Shown here: positions 1-8,412 of the stretch, one piece after another | Layout: the number at the start of each line of letters is the position of its first letter | Numbering within the stretch: position 1 is the first letter of the stretch | Notes under the pieces: generated by a model | Databases searched by the model: none | What the model was told of the DNA's origin: nothing | What the model saw: only the letters and a program-made list of their open reading frames with translations | Translations under genes and position numbers: made by a program | DNA from: Rhodoferax sp. TH121 | GTDB taxonomy: Bacteria; Pseudomonadota; Gammaproteobacteria; Burkholderiales; Burkholderiaceae_C | Assembly: GCF_002251855.1 (NCBI RefSeq) | Contig: NZ_NOXW01000022.1 | Span: 620,001 to 684,000, forward strand | Length of the DNA stretch: 64,000 nucleotides | Direction: 5' to 3'

Positions 1-572
1 GGAATGCGGGTGCCGTAGTAAATGTCGTGCATGCCCTCCAGCCCGGGGTGTTGCAGGTGATTGACTTCCAGAATGATGTGGTCGGCCAGGTCCAGCCAGG
101 TTTTGTTGTTGCCCACCGACGACGAGGGGATCAGCCGCCCGTCGGGCAAGATGCCCGCCACTTCCACCACCGCCACCTTGAGCGGCCCCAGAAACCCGAA
201 CCACGCCAGCTGCGCCACGTGCGAGAGGTGGATGTCGGTGTACTGCATTTGCCCTGCGTTGATCTGCTTGCGCACGGTCGGGTCCGACTGGTAGGGCAGG
301 CGCATGGACACGCCATGGGCCTTGGCCAAAGCGCCGTCCAGCTCGGGGGCGGTGGAGGCGCCAGTCCACAGGCCGATCTGGAAGTCTTCGCCCGCCGCGT
401 GCAAGGCTTCCATGCGCCGGGCCAGCGCTTGGGGCACGGCTTTGGCGTGGCCCGAGCCGGTGAAGCCGCTCATACCCACATTGGCCCCGGCGGGGATGAG
501 GGCGGCGGCGGCCTCGGCCGACATGAGCTTGGCCTGGTAGGCGGGGTGTTGAATGCGGGGGGCCAAAGGCAT
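1..572 (-). CDS. Acetyl-CoA hydrolase / succinate:acetate CoA-transferase family protein, N-terminal part
   Basis: The N-terminal 190 residues are present and the rest runs off the window edge at base 1. The reading starts at ATG (570-572, minus strand), preceded by GGAG about ten bases upstream. The text resembles class I CoA-transferases of the AarC/Cat1/Ach1 type: a conserved 'MSGFTGSGHAKAVP' segment near residues 33-46, followed by an alternating beta-alpha pattern and 'SSSVGNNKTW'. Family members move CoA between acyl groups (acetyl-CoA/succinate) or hydrolyse acetyl-CoA in the cytoplasm. The catalytic glutamate lies in the missing C-terminal half, so the exact reaction cannot be judged. 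Confidence 0.85.
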   Translation of the reverse strand, partial: MPLAPRIQHPAYQAKLMSAEAAAALIPAGANVGMSGFTGSGHAKAVPQALARRMEALHAAGEDFQIGLWTGASTAPELDGALAKAHGVSMRLPYQSDPTVRKQINAGQMQYTDIHLSHVAQLAWFGFLGPLKVAVVEVAGILPDGRLIPSSSVGNNKTWLDLADHIILEVNHLQHPGLEGMHDIYYGTRI

Positions 573-697
573 GTCCAAAAAACTCCGGTGCTGTGGTGAG
601 GCGGGGCCAGGCGGAAGGCCGCGGTGCGGGCCATCTTACGTGGAGCTTGCGGGTTTACCCTTGGTTTTTTCTTGACTTAAGGCAAGCCAGAAGCAAA

Positions 698-719
698 AAG
701 GGCTCCCATGGGAGCCCTT
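698..719 (-). terminator. Rho-independent terminator of miaB
   Basis: A perfect inverted repeat (AAGGGCTCCC / GGGAGCCCTT around ATGG) lies 20 bases beyond the miaB stop. Read on the minus strand it is followed by a short T run. Confidence 0.85.
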
Positions 720-738
720 GGCTGAAAGCGAAGAACGT

Positions 739-2076
739 TCAAGCCACCGTCTCAGCGGTCAGCACTTCACCCCGCAGTGTGTAGCTGCGGGTCTCGGTAA
801 TCGTCACGTCCACCAGTTGACCCACCAGGCGCGGGTGCCCGGCAAAGTTCACCACGCGGTTGCACTCGGTGCGGCCCATCAGCTCGCCGTTGTCGCGCTT
901 GCTACTGCCTTCCACCAGAATGCGCTGCACCGTGCCCAGGCGCTGGTTGCTGATGGTGGCAATGTTCGCGTTGATGGCCGCTTGCAGCTCTTGCAGGCGT
1001 GCCAGCTTCACCTCGTGCGGGGTCTCGTCGTGCAGATTGGCTGCGGGCGTACCGGGGCGGGGGCTGAAGATGAAGCTGAAGGAGTTGTCAAAGCCGATGT
1101 CGTGGATGAGCTTCATCATCTTTGCAAAGTCCTCGTCCGTCTCACCGGGGAAGCCGACGATGAAGTCCGAGCTGATCGACATGTCGGGCCGGATGGCGCG
1201 CAGTTTGCGGATGGTGCTCTTGTATTCCATGGCGGTGTAGCCGCGCTTCATGGCCATGAGGATCTTGTCGCTGCCGTGCTGCACGGGCAGGTGCAGGTGG
1301 CTCACCAGTTTGGGCAGCTTTTCGTAGGCGGCAATCAGGCTGGGCGTGAACTCATTGGGATGGCTGGTGGTGTAACGGATGCGCTCGATGCCGGGGATGT
1401 CACTCACGTATTCCAGTAACGTGGCGAAGTCGGCCATCTCGCCGCCTTCGGTCAGGCGCGCGCGCCAGGCATTCACGTTCTGGCCCAGCAGGTTCACTTC
1501 CTTCACGCCCTGGTCGGCCAAGCCGGCAATCTCCACCAGCACGTCTTCAAACGGGCGGTTCACCTCTTCGCCGCGTGTATAGGGCACCACGCAGTAGCTG
1601 CAGTACTTGGAGCAGCCTTCCATGATGCTCACGAACGCGGAAGCGCCTTCCACCTTGGCGGGCGGCAGGTGGTCGAACTTCTCGATCTCGGGGAAGCTGA
1701 TATCTACCTGCGGCTTGTCCTTTTCGCGGCGCGCATTCAGTAGCTCGGGCAGGCGGTGCAGGGTTTGCGGGCCAAACACCACGTCCACATAGGGTGCGCG
1801 CTTGATGATCTCGGCGCCTTCCTGGCTGGCCACGCATCCGCCCACGCCGATTTGCACGCCCTTGGCCTTCAGGTGCTTGATGCGGCCCAGGTCGCTAAAG
1901 ACTTTTTCCTGTGCCTTTTCGCGCACCGAGCAGGTGTTGAAGAGGATCAGGTCGGCCTGCTCCACATCGTCGGTGGGCTCGTAACCCTGGGCGGCGCCCA
2001 GCACGTCGGCCATCTTGTCCGAGTCGTACTCGTTCATCTGGCAGCCGAAGGTTTTGATAAAGACTTTTTTGGACAT
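739..2076 (-). CDS. miaB: tRNA-2-methylthio-N6-dimethylallyladenosine synthase
   Basis: A radical-SAM methylthiotransferase that adds the methylthio group to i6A37 of tRNAs reading UNN codons. At 445 residues it is the normal length. The N-terminal UPF0004 domain has the three cluster cysteines Cys12 (FGCQMNEY), Cys49 (NTCSVRE) and Cys81 (GGCVAS). The radical-SAM motif CSKYCSYC is at 155-162, and a C-terminal TRAM region runs from about 380. The start is supported by AGGA upstream. Its leader holds one copy of the dispersed repeat (2095-2142). A clear terminator follows the stop. Confidence 0.97.
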   Translation of the reverse strand: MSKKVFIKTFGCQMNEYDSDKMADVLGAAQGYEPTDDVEQADLILFNTCSVREKAQEKVFSDLGRIKHLKAKGVQIGVGGCVASQEGAEIIKRAPYVDVVFGPQTLHRLPELLNARREKDKPQVDISFPEIEKFDHLPPAKVEGASAFVSIMEGCSKYCSYCVVPYTRGEEVNRPFEDVLVEIAGLADQGVKEVNLLGQNVNAWRARLTEGGEMADFATLLEYVSDIPGIERIRYTTSHPNEFTPSLIAAYEKLPKLVSHLHLPVQHGSDKILMAMKRGYTAMEYKSTIRKLRAIRPDMSISSDFIVGFPGETDEDFAKMMKLIHDIGFDNSFSFIFSPRPGTPAANLHDETPHEVKLARLQELQAAINANIATISNQRLGTVQRILVEGSSKRDNGELMGRTECNRVVNFAGHPRLVGQLVDVTITETRSYTLRGEVLTAETVA

Positions 2077-2094
2077 GGAAAATCCTGAAGAAAA

Positions 2095-2142
2095 TGCTAT
2101 GAATACAGGAGCTGCTCGCGCAGTATTGGCGAGGGCTAGAGC
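2095..2142 (-). repeat. Dispersed repeat copy in the miaB leader
   Basis: Reverse orientation. It carries GAGCTGCTCGCGCAGTATT followed by GGGCTAGAG, matching the core shared with copies at 6405, 14860, 18575, 19353, 40169, 47521 and 62772. It sits between the small secreted protein gene and miaB. Confidence 0.7.
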
Positions 2143-2178
2143 CCTGAAGGACTCTTGAATAGATACGCCGGCTGCGGC

Positions 2179-2574
2179 TTACTGCGTGGAGTAAGCGGGC
2201 GCGATGGGCATGAGCTTGGCTTCCACCTCGGTCAGTACCCACACTTCGTGCAGCATGCCTTGGGGCTCCAGGAGGTACACCACGGGCAAGGTCTGGCCCA
2301 CCAGCGCGGCGGACATGGCCAGCATTCCGTTGGCGCCACGGACGCGGGCGCCGGGTGAGAGGCGCGCCACCTTATTGTTCAGGAGCACCTCGGGTGGCGC
2401 CACCACCTGCAGCGTACCGCGCAGGGCTTTGGGGGGGAATGTCCGAACCGCCACCACGGCCGTGCCAGTGCTATCGGTCAGCTGTTGGGTGGTGGGGCTG
2501 GTTTGCGCCATGCTGTCCAAGGGCAGGGCGACCAGCACAAAGATTGCGCCCAGGGCGCGGATGCAGCGGTTCAT
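2179..2574 (-). CDS. Small secreted protein of unknown function
   Basis: 131 residues. The first 24 form a clear Sec signal peptide (basic start, hydrophobic IFVLVALPL, cleavage after SMAQ-like text), so the mature protein is probably periplasmic and about 11 kDa. The mature part is rich in Val, Leu and Ala with no cysteine or recognisable catalytic motif. It contains 'LSPGARVRGANGMLAMSAALVGQTLPVVYLLEP' style beta-rich text. I do not recognise the family. It lies upstream of miaB on the same strand, separated by about 100 bases that hold a dispersed repeat, so co-transcription is possible but not shown. Confidence 0.75.
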   Translation of the reverse strand: MNRCIRALGAIFVLVALPLDSMAQTSPTTQQLTDSTGTAVVAVRTFPPKALRGTLQVVAPPEVLLNNKVARLSPGARVRGANGMLAMSAALVGQTLPVVYLLEPQGMLHEVWVLTEVEAKLMPIAPAYSTQ

Positions 2575-2636
2575 GGTGTGTATCCAGAGGCTGTGGAAGA
2601 AGCGGTGATTTTACCGACGCCGTGGCGGCACATAAG

Positions 2637-2666
2637 AAAAACCCGCAGGGCTTGCGCGCTGCGGGT
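2637..2666 (-). terminator. Terminator after tRNA-Met
   Basis: Stem ACCCGCAG (2641-2648) with CTGCGGGT (2659-2666); on the minus strand it is followed by TTTTCTTA. It lies 9 bases past the tRNA CCA end. Confidence 0.85.
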
Positions 2667-2674
2667 TCTCAATT

Positions 2675-2751
2675 TGGTGGTCGTAGGTGGACTTGAACCA
2701 CCGACATCAGCATTATGAATGCTGCGCTCTAACCAACTGAGCTATACGACC
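2675..2751 (-). tRNA. tRNA-Met (CAT), elongator type
   Basis: A cloverleaf of 77 bases with encoded CCA. The acceptor GGTCGTA pairs with TACGACC, the anticodon stem CAGCA/TGCTG encloses loop TTCATAA, and the T-loop is TTCAAGT. Anticodon CAT could also belong to a lysidine-modified tRNA-Ile. The D-arm (AGCTCAGTTGGTTAGAGC) and the anticodon arm resemble elongator tRNA-Met more closely. Confidence 0.93.
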
Positions 2752-2776
2752 GAAGCCCAGAATTATAGACCAAAAA

Positions 2777-3559
2777 TTATTGGTGGGTAAAGTGGGCGGC
2801 GCGCTTGTTCACAAACGCGTCCATGCCTTCCTTTTGGTCGGCCGTGGCAAACAAGGCATGGAACATGCGACGCTCAAAGGCAATGCCATCGGCCAGCGTG
2901 CCCTCAAAGGCGCGGTTCACGGCCTCCTTGGCGGCCATCGTGGCCACTTGCGAGAAGGCGCAAATCTGCAGCGCGGCGCCCAAGGCTTCGTCCTGCAGTT
3001 TGTCCAGCGGTACCACGCGGCTCACCAGCCCGGCGCGCTCGGCCTCGGTCGCATCCATCATGCGGCCGGTCAGCGCCAGATCCATGGCCTTGGCCTTGCC
3101 CACCGCGCGCGGCAGGCGCTGCGTGCCACCCGCGCCGGGGATGATGCCCAGCTTGATCTCGGGCTGGCCGAACTTGGCGTTGTCGGCGGCGATGATGAAG
3201 TCGCACATCATGGCCAGCTCGCAGCCGCCGCCCAGGGCAAAGCCACTGACCGCGGCGATGACCGGCTTGCGCACGCTGCGGATGGTTTCCCAGTTGCGGG
3301 TGATGAAGTCGCCTTTGTAGGCATCGGCAAAGCTGAACTTGGCCATGGCGGTGATGTCGGCGCCCGCGGCGAAGGCTTTTTCGCTGCCGGTGAGCACGAT
3401 GCAGCCAATGGCCGGGTCAGCGTCAAAGCCCTTGAGCGCGGCGCCCAGCTCGTCCATGAGCTGGTCGTTCAGTGCGTTCAGCGCCTTGGGGCGGTTGAGT
3501 GTGATGATGGCAACCTTGTCGCCTTCGATACGGGTGGTGATGCATTCGTAGCTCATCAT
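2777..3559 (-). CDS. Enoyl-CoA hydratase (crotonase family)
   Basis: About 260 residues, the usual length for short-chain enoyl-CoA hydratase, which adds water to trans-2-enoyl-CoA in fatty or aromatic acid beta-oxidation. The oxyanion-hole segment is 'AFAAGADI' (about 65) and the two catalytic glutamates are visible in '[11 protein letters not shown]' and '[19 protein letters not shown]'. The start could be either of two adjacent ATG codons (3559 or 3556). It is divergent from a PaaG-like gene 50 bases away, so the two probably share a control region and a pathway. PaaF-like and FadB1-like names are both possible. Confidence 0.92.
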   Translation of the reverse strand: MMSYECITTRIEGDKVAIITLNRPKALNALNDQLMDELGAALKGFDADPAIGCIVLTGSEKAFAAGADITAMAKFSFADAYKGDFITRNWETIRSVRKPVIAAVSGFALGGGCELAMMCDFIIAADNAKFGQPEIKLGIIPGAGGTQRLPRAVGKAKAMDLALTGRMMDATEAERAGLVSRVVPLDKLQDEALGAALQICAFSQVATMAAKEAVNRAFEGTLADGIAFERRMFHALFATADQKEGMDAFVNKRAAHFTHQ

Positions 3560-3608
3560 GGGGTCTCCGGATTTTGATGATTGGCACTATAGCGAAGAGG
3601 GGTTGCAC

Positions 3609-4427
3609 ATGACTGACACCAGCACGACGTCCACACCCGAGCCTCTGGTTCTCTACGCCGAGCACGCCGCCGTGGCCCTGCTCACACTGAACCGCCCGGC
3701 CGCACTCAACGCGTTTACGCGCGAGATGCACCACGCGCTGTGGGCGGCGCTGGAGCGGGCCGAGGCCAACCCAGCCATCCGCGCGGTGGTGTTGACGGGG
3801 GCCGGGCGGGGCTTTTGCGCCGGGGCTGACCTGAATACCGGCGAGCTGGGACCGGATGCCCATCCTGCCGGGCGGCCAGATCCGGGGATAAGCATTGAGC
3901 AGGCCTTCAACCCGACCACGCGCCGTCTGCAAGCCTTGCGCCTGCCGACGGTGGCCGCGGTGAATGGCGTAGCGGCTGGAGCCGGCATGTCATTTGCGCT
4001 GGCGTGTGACATCGTGATTGCGGCGCCAGGGGCCAGCTTCATTCAGGCCTTCAGCAAGATTGGCCTGATTCCCGATGCGGGTAGCAGCTGGTTTTTGCCG
4101 CAGCGGCTGGGCATGGCGCGCGCCCTGGCGTTGGCCATGACGGGTGACAAGCTGATGGCGGCGCAGGCCAAGGAATGGGGGCTGGTGTGGGACGTGGCCG
4201 ACGACTGCGTGGCTGCGGCAATGGCCATGGCGCAGCGCTTGGCTGCGATGCCTACGCAGGCCTTGGTGACAACCCGCCAGCTGTTGCGCGATGGTGCCAG
4301 CCGTACCCTGCACCAGCAGCTGGATGCGGAGCGCGATGCCCAGAGTGCCATGGGGCAGACCGATGACTATGTGGAGGGGGTGCGGGCGTTTCGGGAGAAG
4401 CGCTCTCCCAAGTTCACTGGACGCTAG
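3609..4427 (+). CDS. paaG: PaaG-like enoyl-CoA isomerase/hydratase
   Basis: A crotonase-fold protein of 272 residues. The segment 'FSKIGLIPDAGSSWFLPQRLG' carries the aspartate in the place typical of PaaG, the isomerase that converts ring-1,2-epoxyphenylacetyl-CoA to the oxepin. The oxyanion-hole text is 'GRGFCAGADLNTGE'. The ATG at 3609 has AGAGGGG in front. An earlier in-frame codon at 3558 would run back into the divergent hydratase gene and is rejected. No other paa genes are in the window, so a broader delta3,delta2-enoyl-CoA isomerase role is possible. Confidence 0.85.
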   Translation: MTDTSTTSTPEPLVLYAEHAAVALLTLNRPAALNAFTREMHHALWAALERAEANPAIRAVVLTGAGRGFCAGADLNTGELGPDAHPAGRPDPGISIEQAFNPTTRRLQALRLPTVAAVNGVAAGAGMSFALACDIVIAAPGASFIQAFSKIGLIPDAGSSWFLPQRLGMARALALAMTGDKLMAAQAKEWGLVWDVADDCVAAAMAMAQRLAAMPTQALVTTRQLLRDGASRTLHQQLDAERDAQSAMGQTDDYVEGVRAFREKRSPKFTGR

Positions 4428-4453
4428 TTCCCGATTGCCAGCAGGGTGGGGGC

Positions 4454-4529
4454 GCCGAAGCGGGTTGGGCTGGGGCCCTCATACTGTCCTGCTGGCCACA
4501 AATCGGGCCCCAGCCCAACCCGCTTCGGC
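4454..4529. repeat. Perfect 25-bp inverted repeat between convergent genes
   Basis: Left arm 4454-4478 (begins GCCGAAGCGGGTTGGGCTGG) and right arm 4505-4529 are exact reverse complements over 25 bases with a 26-base spacer. It lies between the stops of the PaaG-like and M61 genes. The stem is far longer than needed for a terminator and no T run follows on either strand. Confidence 0.9.
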
Positions 4530-4564
4530 ATACGGTACGTGTAGGTCTGCGCTCCGGCCTTGCT

Positions 4565-6403
4565 TTAGGCCCCGTTCAGCCACTTGTTGGCAGCGGCAGC
4601 GTCGCGGATCGACAAGCGCACAGCCGTGCTGGGGGCGGGCATGGCGAGGGTCAGCGTCATCAAGCGCTTGTCGCGGGAGACCAGCGCGCTGACTTTCTTG
4701 GCTTTGCCGGTGTAGAGCGTCAAGTCGTCCAGCGCCTGCATGCGCCAAGGCTGGCCCTCCGTTTGTACGGCCAACCATTCATCGCCTGCGGCAAAGCCCG
4801 CTTTTTCGGCCACGCTACCGCGCAACACCTGTTGGACGAACAGGCCGCCGTTTTCTTTCACACGCAGGCCGAGTTGTTGGGCCACTTGGTCGGGTTCGCG
4901 GTTGACCTGCACGCCGTGCTGCTCCAGCAGCTCGGCCACGGGCAGCTCTTTGGTGTTGTGTACCCAGTGGGCGATTTCCTTGGCGTAGCTGCGGCCAGTC
5001 TGTTCCTGCAATACGGTCAGCAGGTCGGCCTCAGTCATGGGGCCGCCGGCGCAGCGGGCCCACAGGCCGCGCATCACGGCGTCCAGGCTGGTTTTGCCTT
5101 CCGCGCGCAGCGTGAGGTCCAGGCACAGGCCCACCAGCGAGCCTTTGGTGTAGTAGCTCACCGTGGCGTTGGCGGTGTTTTCGTCCTGGCGGTAGTACTT
5201 CACCCAGGCGTCAAAGCTGCTTTGCGCCACGCTTTGCACCAGGCGGCCGGGCGTCTGGTTCACCTGGTTGATGGTTTTGCTCAGCAGCTTGAGGTAGGTG
5301 GCGTTGTCGATGCGCGCGGCGCGGCGCAGCAGCAGGTCGTCGTAATAGCTGGTGAAACCCTCAAAGAACCACAGCAGCTGCGTGTAGTTTTCCTGCGTGT
5401 AGTCATAGCGGGCCAGCTCGGCCGGGCGCAGGCGCTTGACGTTCCAAGTGTGGAAGTACTCGTGGCTGATCAAGCCCAGCAATGTGGTGTAGCCCTCGGG
5501 CTGCTTGTGCGTGGTGGGGGCCAGTGTGGTGCGGGGCAGGCGCGGCAGGTCTTTGCGGGCGCAGATGAGGGCGGTGGAGTTCTTGTGCTCCAGGCCGCCA
5601 TAGCCGTCGTGCACAGCAGCCAGCATGAAGACGTAGTTTTTGAAAGGAATCGGGCTATGGCCCCCGTCCTTCTTGCGCGAGGCGCTCACTTTTTTGACAT
5701 CGGCAACCGCTTCCCCGTGCCAGAAGCGCAGTTCGGCCTCGCAGATGGCCTGGGTGTCGGACAGCAGCTGGGCGCCGTCAAAGCTGGGCGGGGCGCCTGC
5801 CACCACAAAGCGGTGGGGGATGCCACAGGCCACAAAGCTGCCGCTCCAGAAGGGGCCCAGTTCCACCGGGCAGTCCACCAGGGTGTCGTAGCTGTCGGCG
5901 CGGTAGAGGCCAAAGCCGGCCTTGTCGCATTTCACCGCCTCCAGCCCGGTGGCTACTTGCCAGCCCTTGGGGGCGCCGGCGGCGGCGATGGCCAGCGTGT
6001 GCGGGGTGTCGGCCAGCTCGGGCACTTGCAGGCACAGGCTGGTGCCGTTGAAGAAACCGCGTTGTGCGTCCAGCCACGCGGTGCGCACCGAGGCATCAAA
6101 CGCGTACACCTCGTACTGCACCTGCAGCGGCGTGCCAGGCGTGCACGCCACCTCCCACGTCGCCTTGTCATGCTGCTGCACGGCCACGCGCTTGGTGCCC
6201 TGGCGGGCGTCCAGCTTTTGCAGGTGCTTGGCAAATTCGCGCACCAGGTAGCTGCCCGGAATCCACACCGGCAGGCGCAGGGTTTGCTGCGCGGTGGGGG
6301 CGGGCACGGTCAGGGTGACGCGGAACAGGTGGGCCTGCACATCCAGCAGCTCCACCTGGTAGTGCACGGGGGCGGTGGTGTTCGTGGAGGTGCGAGATTT
6401 CAT
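4565..6403 (-). CDS. M61 family zinc metallopeptidase with PDZ domain
   Basis: 612 residues from ATG 6403. The zinc motif HEYFH is at 314-318 within 'ISHEYFHTWNVKRLRP', followed by 'WFFEGFTSYYDDLLLRR' supplying the third ligand glutamate, as in glycyl aminopeptidases of family M61. A PDZ-like segment ('NGGLFVQQVLRGSVAEKAGFAAGDEW') is near 490-570. No signal peptide is seen, so the protein is probably cytoplasmic. A start 8 codons upstream (6427) is open, but those codons are encoded by a dispersed repeat copy, so I prefer 6403. It is last in a minus-strand row with dsbC and a UbiH-family gene. Confidence 0.93.
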   Translation of the reverse strand: MKSRTSTNTTAPVHYQVELLDVQAHLFRVTLTVPAPTAQQTLRLPVWIPGSYLVREFAKHLQKLDARQGTKRVAVQQHDKATWEVACTPGTPLQVQYEVYAFDASVRTAWLDAQRGFFNGTSLCLQVPELADTPHTLAIAAAGAPKGWQVATGLEAVKCDKAGFGLYRADSYDTLVDCPVELGPFWSGSFVACGIPHRFVVAGAPPSFDGAQLLSDTQAICEAELRFWHGEAVADVKKVSASRKKDGGHSPIPFKNYVFMLAAVHDGYGGLEHKNSTALICARKDLPRLPRTTLAPTTHKQPEGYTTLLGLISHEYFHTWNVKRLRPAELARYDYTQENYTQLLWFFEGFTSYYDDLLLRRAARIDNATYLKLLSKTINQVNQTPGRLVQSVAQSSFDAWVKYYRQDENTANATVSYYTKGSLVGLCLDLTLRAEGKTSLDAVMRGLWARCAGGPMTEADLLTVLQEQTGRSYAKEIAHWVHNTKELPVAELLEQHGVQVNREPDQVAQQLGLRVKENGGLFVQQVLRGSVAEKAGFAAGDEWLAVQTEGQPWRMQALDDLTLYTGKAKKVSALVSRDKRLMTLTLAMPAPSTAVRLSIRDAAAANKWLNGA

Positions 6404-6404
6404 A

Positions 6405-6450
6405 TCAAATTGGCCTCTAGCCCGCATAAATTCTGCGCGAACAGCTATGA
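6405..6450 (+). repeat. Dispersed repeat copy upstream of the M61 gene
   Basis: Contains GGCCTCTAGCCCGCATAAAT then TCTGCGCGAACAGCTATGA, a full match to the family layout. It spans the region just before the peptidase start codon, and its GAGG on the minus strand may serve as that gene's ribosome binding site. Confidence 0.8.
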
Positions 6451-6475
6451 AAAAAGGAGTAAATGCAGGGCTGGA

Positions 6476-7207
6476 TCAGCCCTTGGCAGCCGCCAGGTGC
6501 TTCTCGATCTGCTGCGCGTCAATGGCGCCGGGCACGCGGTTGCCGTCCTGGAAGATCAAGGTGGGCGTGCCGTTGATGCGGTAGGTCTTGCCGAACTCCA
6601 CATTGCGCGCCAGCGGGCTCACGTCACACATGGCGGCAGCGGCCGGGGCGGCCTGGTCGCGCAGCATCCAGTCCTGCCAGGCGGTGACTTTGTCCTTGCT
6701 GCACCAGATGGCCTTGGATTTCTCAGTCGAGTCGGGGCCAAGGATGGGGTAGAGGAACATGTAGATGGTGACGTTGTCCACCTTCTGCAGATCGCGCTCG
6801 AAACGCTTGCAGTAGCCGCAATTGGGGTCTTCAAACACCGCCAGTTTGCGCTGGCCATTGCCGCGCACGATGGTGAAGGCGTCCTTGAAAGGCAGTTTGT
6901 CGAATTTGACCGCAGTGAGCTTGTTGATGCGCTCCTCGGTCAGGTTGCGCAATTCTTTGTCATTGGTGAGGATCAGGTTGCCCTGGAAGATGTGGTCACC
7001 CTTGGCGTCGCTGTAATAGATTTCAGCGCCGTTGACGCGGATTTCGTAGATGCCCGGGATGCTGGTTTTGCGGACCTCGTCAATATTCTTGAAGAGCTGG
7101 ATGCGCTTGCCCAGATTGCTGCGGATGGTGGCCTCTTGCGCATGTAGGCTGCTAGCCAGGGTACCAAGGGCCAGAACGGCAGCACAAACGGTGGTGGAAA
7201 GTTTCAC
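6476..7207 (-). CDS. dsbC: Thiol:disulfide interchange protein DsbC
   Basis: Periplasmic disulfide isomerase of 243 residues. It starts at a GTG (7205-7207); the first 23 residues form a signal peptide ending LHAQ. The N-terminal dimerisation domain (25-90) precedes a thioredoxin fold with the active site CGYC at 130-133 and a cis-Pro loop 'INGTPTLIF'. A second cysteine pair is present (IWCSKDK and AMCDVSP), as in DsbC. The open frame extends further upstream into the UbiH-family gene, but only the GTG start gives a signal peptide. It lies 28 bases downstream of that gene. Confidence 0.95.
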   Translation of the reverse strand: MKLSTTVCAAVLALGTLASSLHAQEATIRSNLGKRIQLFKNIDEVRKTSIPGIYEIRVNGAEIYYSDAKGDHIFQGNLILTNDKELRNLTEERINKLTAVKFDKLPFKDAFTIVRGNGQRKLAVFEDPNCGYCKRFERDLQKVDNVTIYMFLYPILGPDSTEKSKAIWCSKDKVTAWQDWMLRDQAAPAAAAMCDVSPLARNVEFGKTYRINGTPTLIFQDGNRVPGAIDAQQIEKHLAAAKG

Positions 7208-7235
7208 GGTGGGTATCTCTTGGAGAAGGAACAAG

Positions 7236-8354
7236 TTAGCGCTGGGTGCTGCCCATGGCGCGGCGGGCGACCCAGTGTTTGAGCAGGCCACTGGCGTTAA
7301 AGCCTTGCATGCCCCAGTTGCGCAGGCTGGCAGCAGCCGCATGGGGGTGGGAAAACAGCTGTTGCAGCGCGTCGCCCGTACCGCCGACCAAGGCAAAGTC
7401 AGCCTTGCGAGCGCGCTCGTAGCTGCGCAGCAATCTGGGGTCGGCCACGCTGCGCCAGTAGGGGCGGGTGTCCAGCACACGCACCAGTTCGGCCACATCG
7501 CCCAAGCCCAGGTTCAGGCCCTGGCCAGCCAGCGGGTGCACATTGTGGGCGGCGTCACCGGCCAGCACCCAAGCGCCAGTGGCCATCTGGCCGCTCCAGC
7601 GGCGGGCCAGCGCATGCTGCAGCGGCCACACTTTGCGTGCACTCTCCAGCGTCACGGTGCCCAAGGCATCGTGGCTGGCGGCTTGCAGGGCGGTGGTGAA
7701 CTCCATGTCGGGGGCGGCTTGCAGGGCGGTGGCCCGGTCTGGGGAGACTGACCACACCACAGCGCATAAGTTCCCATCGGCCCCGCCCATGGGCAGAAAG
7801 GCCAGGATCTCGCCGTTGGCAAACCACTGCCGTGCCACCTGACCGTGGCCCTGGGCGCAGCGCACGCGCGCAGCCAGAGCCCATTGCCCGTAGGCCGTCA
7901 CGTCAAAGTCAACGCCCAACTCTTCGCGCGTGCGGCTGGCCCGGCCTTCGCACACCACGGTGAGCGTGGCCTGGGGCGGGGCGTCTACCACGTCGATCAG
8001 GGGTTGAAAGCGCACCGCCTCGGCCAGTTGGGCCTCCAGCGCGGGCACGTCCACGATCCAATTGAGCGCTTCGCCGCCTTGTAGCGCAGCGTCAAACGCC
8101 ACTTCGCCCCCTTGATCGCCATGCACCTCCATGCGCATTACCGGCGTAGCCTGGGCTGTGTTGGGCCAGCAGCGCACGGCGTCGAGCAGTGCACGGGCCG
8201 GGTGGTTCAGCGCGTAGGCGCGCACATCCGACTCGGCCGGGGTGGAGGGGGCTGCGTAGAGCGCCACGCGCAGCCGTTTGGCGGCCAGATGCAAGGCCAG
8301 CGTGCGGCCCACAATGCCAGCGCCGCGGATGCCAATGTCGTAAGAAGAAGCCAT
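7236..8354 (-). CDS. UbiH/UbiF/VisC-family FAD monooxygenase
   Basis: 372 residues. The FAD Rossmann motif is GAGIVG at 11-16, and the second FAD motif characteristic of this family is 'GDAAHNVHPLAGQGLNLGLGD' beginning at Gly266. Members hydroxylate the ubiquinone ring at C5, C6 or C1. Which position this one attacks cannot be told from the sequence. The family member next to dsbC in beta-proteobacteria is usually annotated as a ubiquinone biosynthesis hydroxylase. It is the first gene of a minus-strand row with dsbC and the M61 peptidase, and is divergent from the MOSC gene. Confidence 0.9.
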   Translation of the reverse strand: MASSYDIGIRGAGIVGRTLALHLAAKRLRVALYAAPSTPAESDVRAYALNHPARALLDAVRCWPNTAQATPVMRMEVHGDQGGEVAFDAALQGGEALNWIVDVPALEAQLAEAVRFQPLIDVVDAPPQATLTVVCEGRASRTREELGVDFDVTAYGQWALAARVRCAQGHGQVARQWFANGEILAFLPMGGADGNLCAVVWSVSPDRATALQAAPDMEFTTALQAASHDALGTVTLESARKVWPLQHALARRWSGQMATGAWVLAGDAAHNVHPLAGQGLNLGLGDVAELVRVLDTRPYWRSVADPRLLRSYERARKADFALVGGTGDALQQLFSHPHAAAASLRNWGMQGFNASGLLKHWVARRAMGSTQR

Positions 8355-8412
8355 GCGGCCATTGTAGGAGGGCGGGTACCATGCCTCTTTGGTTGCAACA
8401 GGAAGACCCCCG

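Noticed and set aside
3558-3608. Upstream extension of the PaaG-like gene to 3558
   Set aside because: It would overlap the divergent hydratase start and adds non-family residues. The ATG at 3609 has a good ribosome binding site.
4763-7147. A 794-codon open frame opposite the M61 and dsbC genes
   Set aside because: The opposite strand encodes two proteins with clear catalytic motifs. High GC content keeps stop codons rare in the mirror frame, and the long frame has low-complexity Gly/Ala/His/Gln text and no ribosome binding site.
7208-7498. N-terminal extension of dsbC into the UbiH-family gene
   Set aside because: The extra 97 codons are out-of-frame text of the upstream gene. Only the internal GTG gives a signal peptide.
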